This document shows positions 6,919 to 14,488 of a stretch of DNA of 24,654 nucleotides, in pieces; within the stretch, counting starts at the first letter, position 1, and the number at the start of each line of letters is the position of its first letter. The translations under genes and the position numbers were made by a program. Under the pieces are notes generated by a model. The model worked only from the letters and a program-made list of their open reading frames with translations, had not been told where the DNA came from and made no database searches. The DNA is from an uncultured Lachnospiraceae bacterium (lineage in GTDB: Bacteria > Bacillota > Clostridia > Lachnospirales > Lachnospiraceae). The stretch is taken from contig CAJTUA010000023.1 of the NCBI GenBank assembly GCA_910579615.1, forward strand, positions 1 to 24,654, given 5' to 3'.

Positions 6919-9087
6919 CTACACCGTTTCAACCACCGCACGTTCCCCGCATTTTACGGTAAACACCTGCGGTCTGCACCCGGTCAGCGCCACGCTGCGT
7001 GCGTCCGGCTGGCATGTGCCGACGTAAATCTCATATTCGCCCGGAAGGATAAGCTTCTCGCCCTCCTCCGTAAAAAGCCCGAACGCTTTCATATCAAGCG
7101 TAATCTCTGTCTGTTTCGTTTCCCCTGCCGCCAATGTCAGCTTTTGCAATCCCTTGAGCTGATAATTCGGCGCATCCGGCACATCCTTTGCCTTTATATA
7201 AACCTGTACCGTCTCCGCCCCGTCATACGCCCCCGTATTTGTGAGCGCTGCCTTCACCTTTACGGTGCTGTTCGCCGTCAATACCTCCGGTGCCTCAATC
7301 CCCGCGCTGCAGACAAATCTCGTGTAGGAAAGCCCATAGCCAAACGGATAGAGCGCTTCGTTCTTCATATAGCGGTAGGTGCGGTTCTTCATGGAATAAT
7401 CCGTAAATTCCGGCAGCTCCTCCGTCGTGCGGTAGAAAGTTACCGGAAGCTTGCCCTCCGGCGAGAATTCCCCGAACACCAGCTGTGCGATGGCGCGTCC
7501 GCCCTGCGCGCCCGGATACCAGCCCTGTACAATCGCCGGAACACTGTCCTGTCCATCCGCCCAGGTAACGGCAAGCGCCGACCCGGCAAGCAGAACAAGG
7601 ATAACCGGCTTCCCAACCGCAGCCACCGTCTCAAGCAACTCCTGTTGTTTTCCCGGCAGGCTCAGCGACAGTTTATCGCCGCTTCCGAATTCGTTTCCGG
7701 CATCGCCCTCCTCGCCCTCGATGGTTGCATCCAGACCAAGGCACATCACAACCACATCGGACGCATCCGCCACTGCCTTTGCCTCCGCCATGCGGTCATC
7801 TTGCTCCGCCAAGCCGGAAATGCGGTCTTTGTACAGGTGACAGCCCTCCGAATAAAATACCCGGATATCACGCCCTGCCGCCTCACGGATTCCTTCCAAT
7901 ACCGTAATATATTCCGATGCCGTACCCTCATAATTCCCGACAAGCGCGGCGCGGCTGTCCGCATTCGGTCCAATCACGCCAATGCTCTTTATTTTCTTTT
8001 TGTCAAGCGGCAGAAAGCTGTCCTTGTTTTTGAGCAGGGTCAGGCAGCGCCTCGCTGCCTTTAAATTGGTTGCCTGGTGTTCCGCACAGTCACACACCTC
8101 ATACGGAATGTCAGCAAACGGAATCTCCCTGTCGAAAAGCCCCAGTTTCATGCGCGTTGTCATCAGGCGGGTCACCGCGCCGTCAATCGTCTCTTCCTTC
8201 ACCATGCCGTCGCGCACTGCCTGCAGAAGATTCCCGAACATATTGCCACAGTTTAAGTCGCATCCCTTATTCATTGCGAGCGATACGGACTCGACCGGGG
8301 TTTTCGTTACCATATGGAATTCGTGGAAATCCTTGATTGCCCAGCAGTCGGAAGTCACATGCCCGGTAAAGCCCCAGCTCTTGCGCAGGATATCCTGCAG
8401 CAATGTCTGGCTTCCGCAGCAAGGCTCGCCGTTCGTGCGGTTATATGCGCCCATGACAACCTCAACATCCGCTTCCTTCACACATGCCTTAAATGCCGGA
8501 AGATAAGTTTCGTACATATCCTGTTTCGTCGCTACCGCGTTAAAGCTGTGGCGGATGCCCTCCGGACCGGAATGCACGGCAAAATGCTTCGCGCACGCCG
8601 CTGCTTTCAGGTATTTTTTATCATGCCCCTGAATGCCGTTTATAAAGCGCACCCCAAGGCGGGATGTCAAATATGGGTCTTCGCCGTAGGTTTCATGTCC
8701 GCGCCCCCAACGCGGGTCACGGAAAATATTCACGTTTGGGGACCAAAAGGTTAGCCCTTTGTATATGTCGTAATCCCCATACTTTTGCTGTACATTAAAT
8801 TTCGCGCGCCCTTCGGTCGAAATGACATCCGCAACCTCCTCCATAAAATCCTCGTCGAAGATTGCCGCCAGACCGATTGCCTGCGGGAAAACAGTTGCCA
8901 CACCAGCACGCGCCACACCGTGCAGCGCCTCGTTCCAATAATTATACGCCTTTACCCCAAGCCGCTTGATTTCCTTTGCCCCGTGCAAAGTCTGAAATAC
9001 CTTTTCCTCTAATGTCATCTCAGCAACGAGCGCCTTCGCCCTTTCCTCAAAGGAAAGGCTCTCATCCAAATATGCCTGAACCCCCAT
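6919..9087 (-). CDS. GH3 glycosidase, probably beta-xylosidase/beta-glucosidase, cytoplasmic
   Basis: The 722-aa enzyme starts at ATG 9087, preceded by GAGGAGAAGG. The longer in-frame start at 9177 adds a non-conserved Arg-rich stretch and is rejected. No signal peptide is present, so it should act in the cytoplasm on imported oligosaccharides, releasing the non-reducing terminal sugar. GH3 features are the YNYWNEALHGVAR segment (48-60, common in xylosidase-like members), DPRWGRGHETYGEDP (124-138), the substrate-binding KH pair (CAKHFAVHSGPE, K167-H168), and the nucleophile Asp247 in TSDCWAI. A second alpha/beta domain contains LDATIEGEEGDAG, the region where the family places its acid/base Glu. 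A fibronectin-III-like C-terminal domain (AETVQVYIKAKD) follows. Adjacency to a GH10 xylanase supports xylo-oligosaccharide as substrate, but arabinosidase or glucosidase activity cannot be excluded. Confidence 0.92.
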   Translation of the reverse strand: MGVQAYLDESLSFEERAKALVAEMTLEEKVFQTLHGAKEIKRLGVKAYNYWNEALHGVARAGVATVFPQAIGLAAIFDEDFMEEVADVISTEGRAKFNVQQKYGDYDIYKGLTFWSPNVNIFRDPRWGRGHETYGEDPYLTSRLGVRFINGIQGHDKKYLKAAACAKHFAVHSGPEGIRHSFNAVATKQDMYETYLPAFKACVKEADVEVVMGAYNRTNGEPCCGSQTLLQDILRKSWGFTGHVTSDCWAIKDFHEFHMVTKTPVESVSLAMNKGCDLNCGNMFGNLLQAVRDGMVKEETIDGAVTRLMTTRMKLGLFDREIPFADIPYEVCDCAEHQATNLKAARRCLTLLKNKDSFLPLDKKKIKSIGVIGPNADSRAALVGNYEGTASEYITVLEGIREAAGRDIRVFYSEGCHLYKDRISGLAEQDDRMAEAKAVADASDVVVMCLGLDATIEGEEGDAGNEFGSGDKLSLSLPGKQQELLETVAAVGKPVILVLLAGSALAVTWADGQDSVPAIVQGWYPGAQGGRAIAQLVFGEFSPEGKLPVTFYRTTEELPEFTDYSMKNRTYRYMKNEALYPFGYGLSYTRFVCSAGIEAPEVLTANSTVKVKAALTNTGAYDGAETVQVYIKAKDVPDAPNYQLKGLQKLTLAAGETKQTEITLDMKAFGLFTEEGEKLILPGEYEIYVGTCQPDARSVALTGCRPQVFTVKCGERAVVETV

Positions 9088-9142
9088 GTTCCTTCTCCTC
9101 CTTGCACACAATTTGCCGCGGTTCGTTTTTCGGGATACTGCT

Positions 9143-9218
9143 GCGCAAAGAAAATCGCCAAATACAGCGCCGGACAAACCGGAATCCGATGTATTCCATG
9201 CTATTTTTTTCTTTGCGC
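9143..9218. repeat. Spaced 12-bp inverted repeat between GH10 and GH3 genes
   Basis: GCGCAAAGAAAA at 9143-9154 is matched by its perfect complement at 9207-9218, 52 bp apart, in the 188-bp gap upstream of GH3. The intervening DNA contains smaller CCGG-based complements. It could be a mRNA stem controlling GH3 relative to xylanase expression, or an operator pair. No U-tract follows closely, so it is a poor intrinsic terminator. Confidence 0.5.
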
Positions 9219-9275
9219 GGCTCCCTTATTCTTTTATACAGCGCAATCCCCGCACCCCATCAAAATTCTGTTATT

Positions 9276-10598
9276 CTAATACAGCGGAATCCCGTCGTCC
9301 ATCAAAATCCCCCAGAATGCCGGCTTCGTCTCAAGCAGCTGGTTGAACAGCAGCGGATAGCGCTTCCCGTCCTTGTTCAGCCATGAATTCTCATCGGTCA
9401 ATCCCCAGATTGTCACATTTGTAATATTGGCGGCACCCGTATCCACCAGATTTTTGAACGTAAAGAACAGCCTTTTATAGCGGGTACCTTCCTTCATGAA
9501 ATCCGCCTCGGTATTGGAATCGAGATTCACATCAAGTTCCGTAATCTGGATTTCAAGCCCGGTCTGCCCAAACTGGCGGATGGTATCCTCGTAATCCATC
9601 AGTGTCGGAGAGCTCATGCCGATATGGCTCTGCATCCCGATGCCGTCAATCGTGCCCTGTTCTTTCAGCTTCTCCACAAGCTTTAAAATCGCAAGGCGCT
9701 TTGCCGGCTCGTAGGTATTAAAATCATTGTAGAAAAGCTTTTGCTGCGGGTCTGCGTATTTCCTCGCGTACTCAAATGCTTTCTCGACAAAATCCGGTCC
9801 GACGGTCTGGTACCAGAGGCTGTCGCTCATACGCATATTGTCCTCGCCGCCGTCCCCTGGCAGGATTGCTTCGTTGACTACATCCCATGCATAAACCACG
9901 CCCGGATAGGTTGTATTGACATATTCCATCACAAGGCGGATATAATTCTCCATGCGCTCAAGCATGACCTCACGCGAGGCAAAGACCGCGTCCGGCTTGT
10001 TGGAATATTCCTCCATGAAAAACCAGTCCGGTGTCTGGCTGTGCCATACAAGTGTATGTCCGCGCATCTTAATGTTGTTGTCCACACAAAACTGCAGCAT
10101 CGAATCGCAGCTCTTAAAGCTTAAAACCGGGCAGGTCTCCGTGCCGCCTGCCTTTGTCGCCTCACGGTCAAGCAGCGCGTCCGGTTTCATCTCATTGCCG
10201 CAGGTCATACTGTTAAACTGCTGTATAATCAAATCACCTTTCAAATCATTAATCAGTTCACTTCTTGTAATTGCGATGCCGATGGAGAAATAATCCTCCC
10301 AGTATTCATACATACTTGGAAGCTCCTCGTCAACCGCCGATATGTAAAAATCCGTGCGGACTTGCTTTGGCGGCTCCGTCGGGGTCGGCGTGGCTTCCGG
10401 GCTCGGTGTCGCTTCCGGTTCCAACGTTGCCTCCGGTGTCACATCCGCATCGTCGGTCGGCTCTGCCCCCTGTGTCAGGCTCGGTGTATCCCCTTTTTCT
10501 TCCTTGTCGCCACAGCCCGTAAAACTGCATACCATCACACCTGCTAACAGCAATGCAGCCCCTCTTTTCATTTTGCCCTTTAAATTTTTCGGCAACAT
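9276..10598 (-). CDS. GH10 endo-1,4-beta-xylanase, secreted lipoprotein
   Basis: The 440-aa product starts at ATG 10598, directly behind AGGAGGAG. A further upstream ATG at 10739 would place non-signal sequence ahead of the signal peptide and is rejected. The signal peptide ends in a lipobox, FTGC, with Cys29, so the enzyme should be tethered outside the cell. A Thr/Pro/Glu-rich linker (about 32-78, repeats of EATP type) leads to a GH10 TIM barrel (about 82-440). Family hallmarks are NEMKPD (135-140), GHTLVWHSQTPDWF (180-193), acid/base Glu243 in DVVNEA, GMQSHIG (321-327), nucleophile Glu354 in QITELDV, and TIWGLTDENSW (396-406). The reaction is hydrolysis of internal beta-1,4-xylosidic bonds in xylan, giving oligosaccharides for the neighbouring importers. 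No carbohydrate-binding module is present, and the length is normal for a single-domain GH10. Confidence 0.96.
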   Translation of the reverse strand: MLPKNLKGKMKRGAALLLAGVMVCSFTGCGDKEEKGDTPSLTQGAEPTDDADVTPEATLEPEATPSPEATPTPTEPPKQVRTDFYISAVDEELPSMYEYWEDYFSIGIAITRSELINDLKGDLIIQQFNSMTCGNEMKPDALLDREATKAGGTETCPVLSFKSCDSMLQFCVDNNIKMRGHTLVWHSQTPDWFFMEEYSNKPDAVFASREVMLERMENYIRLVMEYVNTTYPGVVYAWDVVNEAILPGDGGEDNMRMSDSLWYQTVGPDFVEKAFEYARKYADPQQKLFYNDFNTYEPAKRLAILKLVEKLKEQGTIDGIGMQSHIGMSSPTLMDYEDTIRQFGQTGLEIQITELDVNLDSNTEADFMKEGTRYKRLFFTFKNLVDTGAANITNVTIWGLTDENSWLNKDGKRYPLLFNQLLETKPAFWGILMDDGIPLY

Positions 10599-10692
10599 AT
10601 CTCCTCCTCCTGAACATAATAAAGTTTTGCAGAAAAGATGCCTTATCTTTGCTGGAACCCCCTTTTGCCCTCCATCTTCTGTACATATCTTA

Positions 10693-10708
10693 ACGAAAAC
10701 CTTTTCGT
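10693..10708. promoter_or_regulatory. 16-bp palindrome upstream of the xylanase gene, candidate operator
   Basis: ACGAAAACCTTTTCGT consists of two 7-bp complementary arms with a 2-bp centre, lying 95 bp upstream of the GH10 start. Symmetry, size and location fit a LacI/GntR-type operator. No matching regulator gene is in the window and I found no second copy. Confidence 0.4.
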
Positions 10709-10798
10709 AATCCATTCTTATAACCCCATCACAACCCAATAAATATAAACCCTGTTTCCCCGAAAAGGCAGCAAAGCCCCATTCACGTCCTTTTGCAT

Positions 10799-10863
10799 AA
10801 AAAACGCAGCCTATCCACGCGGGGCGGCGGCACGCTGCCGCCCTCCCGCATGAACCGCTGCGT
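10799..10863 (-). terminator. Large structured terminator after the lipoprotein solute-binding gene
   Basis: On the minus strand an outer stem (ACGCAGC, 10857-10863 with 10804-10810) encloses a GCGGG/CCCGC middle stem and a GC-only inner hairpin (GGCGGCA with TGCCGCC, 10826-10842). Six U residues follow (A run at 10799-10804). It lies 52 bp beyond the stop at 10915. Xylanase transcription would therefore need read-through or a promoter between 10.6 and 10.8 kb. Confidence 0.8.
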
Positions 10864-10914
10864 CTTAAAATGCTATCTACACGTTCTTTCTGTTACAGTA
10901 TTTGCCACGCGGTA

Positions 10915-12375
10915 TTATTTCGTGTTCGCATCCTCAATGAGAGACTCCCATGTCGCTGATACGGTTTCAATCTTCTCCGCCGGTGTATCATACAGACCGT
11001 ATACATTGTAGATGATATCGCCGTAGTCGGTACCATATATGAGCGGCAGATACCATACAACTCCTCTGCCTTCTTCATACATCAGCTCAAGCGTTTCATC
11101 AACGGCACGCTCATCGCGGAATCTGTCATAGTAACCAGTCTTCCAGTCACTGTCATCCTCGTAACCCGGTGTCGGGTTGGTGTAGAGATTGTAAGCAAAC
11201 GCAATCTTATTCGCGGTTTCCGCATCAAAGCAGGATGGCATTACAACAACATTATCCGCAAAAACGGTCGTGCTCTGTCCATTTGGACCTGCCGGAGCCA
11301 TAACGAAGCCCCAATCATCGTCCATATCCTTCCATGTACCAACCTTATGCTGCTCCGCGAAGGTCATCGCCACTTTCGCATCGTGGAATGCCGGGATGAA
11401 CCAATCCCAGTCGGAGCCTTCCGGTGCCGGCATCTCATGCCCTGCCTCAATCAGCTTAACACCAAACTGCAGTGCCTCCAAAAACTCCGGTGACCCGGTT
11501 GCATTATAGTACGTCCCGTCATCATTGATTCCGATAAACTCGGCACCGTTACTCGCCACAAGGGCTTTGAACATATCAACGGAAAAGCTTGCCATCGCGT
11601 AAGTATCCGGAATGCTGTCATTGTTTGTATCACGTGTGAGCTTGCCGCAAAGCTCCTCAAACTTCTCCCAGGTCCACTCACCGCTTGCCTGCAAATCATA
11701 CGGCAAATCCGGGTCAAGACCAGCATCCTCAAAAAGTCTCTTGTTCCAGAACACACCGCCTCTTGGTTCTGGCTTTCCGGATGCCATACCATAAATATGG
11801 TCACCCTGTGTCATCTCATCGATAACCGCGTAGTTCCATTTGCTCTCGGAAAAGTCAAAACTCTCCAGTGTTGCAAGGTCATAGAACAGGTTGTTTGCCA
11901 GAGGCTTTGCGATAAAGCCCTGGTCCATCATGAAAAGTGAACCGTCCGGGGTGTTTGCCATCGTGGAAAGTACAAAGGTCTCCTGGTGGTCGCCCCACTC
12001 TCCGATGCGCACCTGCTTAATCGTAAAGTTATACTTCTCCTGGATTTCCCTGCGGTACTCGCGTGTTGCTTCCTCCTGCGCGGTCTTTGGTTCTTCCTCC
12101 GTTTCGTTGGACCACCAGTCTGCGATGATAATCTCCATACCGCCAAGGTCCCTGTACTTCTCCGGCACTTCCGTCGGCTCCGGGGTGGTTACTGCCGGGT
12201 CGGCTCCCTGCGACGGCTCACTGTCGTCCCCCTCCGCACTCTGGGTCGGCTTCGGGGTATTGGTTACCTTGTTCGATGCCTCCTCCTCATTCGACTCGCC
12301 CCCACAGGCTGTCATGCTCGCCGCCATCGCAAGCGACACCATAATGGCTGCTAATTTCTGTCCTTTCTTCCTCAA
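10915..12375 (-). CDS. Sugar ABC transporter solute-binding lipoprotein
   Basis: The 486-aa product is predicted to capture a xylan-derived oligosaccharide outside the membrane and pass it to a permease pair. I chose a TTG start at 12375, because AAAGGAGGT lies 6 nt upstream and the resulting N-terminus is a textbook lipoprotein signal (basic start, hydrophobic core, SMTAC with Cys24). Longer ATG starts run through the repetitive leader and would bury this signal. An acidic Thr/Pro linker (25-70) precedes an extracellular family-1-like binding domain. That domain contains GGVFWNKRLFEDAGLDPD and GEWTWEKFEELCGKLT, patterns typical of sugar-binding proteins, and Trp/Asp-rich segments (EGSDWDWFIPAFHD) suited to ligand stacking. 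It follows two permeases, but it has its own promoter, so it can be expressed at higher level than they are. Confidence 0.9.
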   Translation of the reverse strand: MRKKGQKLAAIMVSLAMAASMTACGGESNEEEASNKVTNTPKPTQSAEGDDSEPSQGADPAVTTPEPTEVPEKYRDLGGMEIIIADWWSNETEEEPKTAQEEATREYRREIQEKYNFTIKQVRIGEWGDHQETFVLSTMANTPDGSLFMMDQGFIAKPLANNLFYDLATLESFDFSESKWNYAVIDEMTQGDHIYGMASGKPEPRGGVFWNKRLFEDAGLDPDLPYDLQASGEWTWEKFEELCGKLTRDTNNDSIPDTYAMASFSVDMFKALVASNGAEFIGINDDGTYYNATGSPEFLEALQFGVKLIEAGHEMPAPEGSDWDWFIPAFHDAKVAMTFAEQHKVGTWKDMDDDWGFVMAPAGPNGQSTTVFADNVVVMPSCFDAETANKIAFAYNLYTNPTPGYEDDSDWKTGYYDRFRDERAVDETLELMYEEGRGVVWYLPLIYGTDYGDIIYNVYGLYDTPAEKIETVSATWESLIEDANTK

Positions 12376-12399
12376 TATGCTACCTCCTTTTTTCGTTCC

Positions 12400-12483
12400 G
12401 CATACACCCCTGGCGTATGCTGTTTTCGTTGTGCATACACCCGGGCGCAGCTGTGAATTTTCCGCCCCGGCGTATGCTGTTTT
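12400..12483 (-). repeat. Paired hairpins and 15-bp direct repeats in the solute-binding-gene leader
   Basis: AAAACAGCATACGCC (minus strand) occurs twice, at 12469-12483 and 12412-12426. Each copy starts a hairpin that ends in GGTGTATGC. The first (12433-12477) has about 14 of 15 possible pairs. The second (12400-12420) is a 9-bp stem with a 3-nt loop (one G-U pair), ending just before the AAAGGAGG ribosome binding site. All lie between the promoter and the TTG start. The arms are interchangeable, so alternative pairings are possible. Confidence 0.7.
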
Positions 12484-12517
12484 ATTGCGATAAACGGCTA
12501 TCCGTCTATACACTACC

Positions 12518-12546
12518 ATTATACCATGACTTTTTGGCATATTCAA
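12518..12546 (-). promoter_or_regulatory. Internal promoter for the lipoprotein solute-binding gene
   Basis: TTGAAT (12541-12546) and a perfect TATAAT (12518-12523) on the minus strand are 17 bp apart. The predicted transcript start near 12511 gives a leader of about 135 nt before the TTG start at 12375. It lies just after the stop of the upstream permease gene. Confidence 0.8.
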
Positions 12547-12582
12547 AGAAAACCTTTAAAATCCAAATTGAAGTCCTGTTTT

Positions 12583-13587
12583 TTACATCTTGATACCGCT
12601 CTGGCTCAGGCTCTCCACAAAACCCTTCTGTGCAACCAGATAAATAAGCAGCAGCGGGATGATGGACATCAAAAGACCCGTGGCAATCATTGCCTGCTCA
12701 TACGCTGCGGACGGCATGGAACCTGTGCCATAGATGGACGTATAATAGTCGCCCAAACGTCCAGTCAGCGCAGTCAGCGCTTTCGGCAGAAGCTGTATCC
12801 TCCCAAGGAAAAGCTTTGCGTAATAGGAATCCGTCCACTGCCATACATACGCGAACAAAAAGCACGAGGTCAAAATCGGCTTTGCGTCCGGCAGCATGAT
12901 GCGGATAAAGGTTTTTAACTTGCCACAGCCGTCCACATAGGCTGCTTCCTCAAGCTCCTTCGGGATGTTGCGGAAGAACTGGCGAATCATGTAGATATAC
13001 AGACCGCTCTTTAAGCCCATACAGCCGATACACATCATAATATACGGTGCCATCGAATTCCTTAAGTTCAGCGTGTTCCCTGTAATCGCCTTGAAAATGC
13101 CAAATATATCAAAGAATGTGAAGTGCAGCCAAAGCGATGAGGAAATCGTCTGTGGCGGTATGAGGATGGAGAGCATCACACACGCGAACCAGAAATTCTT
13201 AAACGGAAATTTGTAACGCGCAAACCCATACCCGACCAAAGTACACGCCGACACCTGGATAACACTGACAAGCAGTGCCACAAACACCGTATTTCTCAGG
13301 CAGACCCAATAACTCATCAGCTGGCTTGAGAGTTTGTAGTTTGAAGTCGTAAAGTTCCTTGGTAAACTGATAACCGTCGCGTCGTATAAGTCCTGCTCCT
13401 CCATGAAGCTGATGGAGATTTTATTCAACAACGGCTGTATAATCAAGAAGCACAAACCGAACAGAAGAATGGCTCTTGCAATTTTGTAGAGTACGGAACC
13501 GATGGTTTTCTTTAACAGATAGCCGTCGGATTTCCGGTTCCTCTCCCAGAATTTATCCCTTTCAATTTTTGCACTTGCTTTACTCAT
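12583..13587 (-). CDS. Sugar ABC transporter permease, MalG type
   Basis: The 334-aa integral membrane protein starts at ATG 13587, with GAAGGT upstream, and overlaps the end of the preceding permease gene by 8 bp, which implies translational coupling. Several hydrophobic helices are visible (IARAILLFGLCFLIIQPLL, VFVALLVSVIQVSACTLVGY, LLMSIIPLLLIYLVA). The ATPase-docking EAA loop reads EEAAYVDGCGKLKTFIRIML followed by PDAKP. It forms half of the transmembrane channel with the adjacent MalF-type partner. A longer periplasmic-side segment after the first helix (SISFMEEQDLYDATVISLPR) is usual for CUT1 permeases of this kind. No ATPase gene is linked. The likely partner binding protein is the lipoprotein encoded next. 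Confidence 0.9.
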   Translation of the reverse strand: MSKASAKIERDKFWERNRKSDGYLLKKTIGSVLYKIARAILLFGLCFLIIQPLLNKISISFMEEQDLYDATVISLPRNFTTSNYKLSSQLMSYWVCLRNTVFVALLVSVIQVSACTLVGYGFARYKFPFKNFWFACVMLSILIPPQTISSSLWLHFTFFDIFGIFKAITGNTLNLRNSMAPYIMMCIGCMGLKSGLYIYMIRQFFRNIPKELEEAAYVDGCGKLKTFIRIMLPDAKPILTSCFLFAYVWQWTDSYYAKLFLGRIQLLPKALTALTGRLGDYYTSIYGTGSMPSAAYEQAMIATGLLMSIIPLLLIYLVAQKGFVESLSQSGIKM

Positions 13588-14488
13588 AATAGTATACCTT
13601 CTTTGAAATGATGAGGGAAACAACGCCTACGATTGCCATGACGCAGACAAAGTAACTCCACGCCATTGCAGAGGAAAAACCGTAATCCATCTGCATCGAC
13701 ATCGCTTCGTTGATTTTTTCCATGACTTCATTATCTGTTCGTATAAGGAAGTCGATAATCGAGTAAACAATATTAACCAAAATCAGGGAGCTTACCATCG
13801 GGAAGGTAATCTTCCAGAAGCTTTCCCACGCGGTACAGCCCTCTATCTTCGCCGCCTCGTACATACTGTCGGAGATGGTCTGCAGCCCGGACAGGAAAAT
13901 GATAATCTGGATACCTGCCCCGATTGCGATATCATACACACTGTCAAGTATCTCAAAAACATACCCGAAGAAGCGCGAACCCACACCGCCCGTATCAAGG
14001 ATGGCTTCCAGTGTCGCCGTGATGCTTGAATTGCTTCCCGACTCCTTTACAAGGTCCTCCATGCCCTGCAACAGTGTGTTGTTGTACTCCAACCCGACGA
14101 TGACACCGGAGGAAAGGATAACCGGAAGGAAGAAGATTGCACGCACAACCCCCCTGCCCTTAAAGTCCTGATTCAGCAGTAACGCGATAAAAAAACTGAA
14201 AATCAGGGTTGCCGGAACCTTGTAAAGCATCCCGGTGATGGATTCGGTCATCAGACGGTTAAATTCCGGGTCTATCATAAACGCTTTCTTGAAATTTGCG
14301 ATGCCGTTGAATTTCATCGTGAAACCGCCGTTCCCGACCGTGACATTGCAAAAACTCATCACCAGCGACTCAATCATCGGATAGGCGAGAAACGCCAGGA
14401 ACCCAATGATAAAGGGAAGAATAAACAGATATCCCGCGATTGCATTCTTCTGTGCCAGTGTCTTTTTCTTCTTTGCCTTCGCTTTCAT
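13580..14488 (-). CDS. Sugar ABC transporter permease, MalF type
   Basis: The 302-aa protein starts at 14488, immediately after the stop of the DUF5696 gene (TAA directly followed by ATG), with AAAGGAGGAG inside the end of that gene. A very basic N-terminus (KAKAKKKKTLAQK) precedes the first helix (GYLFILPFIIGFLAFLAYPM), the standard start of MalF/UgpA-type permeases. The EAA loop is YEAAKIEGCTAWESFWKITF followed by PMVS, ready to contact a MsmK-like ATPase. The zero spacing shows that it shares an mRNA with DUF5696, linking that protein to sugar transport. It pairs with the downstream MalG-type permease. Confidence 0.92.
   Translation of the reverse strand: MKAKAKKKKTLAQKNAIAGYLFILPFIIGFLAFLAYPMIESLVMSFCNVTVGNGGFTMKFNGIANFKKAFMIDPEFNRLMTESITGMLYKVPATLIFSFFIALLLNQDFKGRGVVRAIFFLPVILSSGVIVGLEYNNTLLQGMEDLVKESGSNSSITATLEAILDTGGVGSRFFGYVFEILDSVYDIAIGAGIQIIIFLSGLQTISDSMYEAAKIEGCTAWESFWKITFPMVSSLILVNIVYSIIDFLIRTDNEVMEKINEAMSMQMDYGFSSAMAWSYFVCVMAIVGVVSLIISKKVYYYE

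Noticed and set aside
6799..8064. Plus-strand frame of 421 aa opposite the GH3 gene
   Set aside because: It is very rich in Arg, Cys, His and Leu with no recognisable domain, and is the antisense shadow of a strongly supported GH3 gene. It also starts just before the terminator stem.
9088..9177. N-terminal extension of the GH3 enzyme from the ATG at 9177
   Set aside because: The extension is Arg/Cys-rich, runs through an inverted repeat, and has no ribosome binding site, whereas the ATG at 9087 has a strong one.
12376..12510. Known riboswitch class in the solute-binding-gene leader
   Set aside because: The two hairpins share repeated arms, but I recognise no aptamer consensus, so only the repeats and stems are reported.
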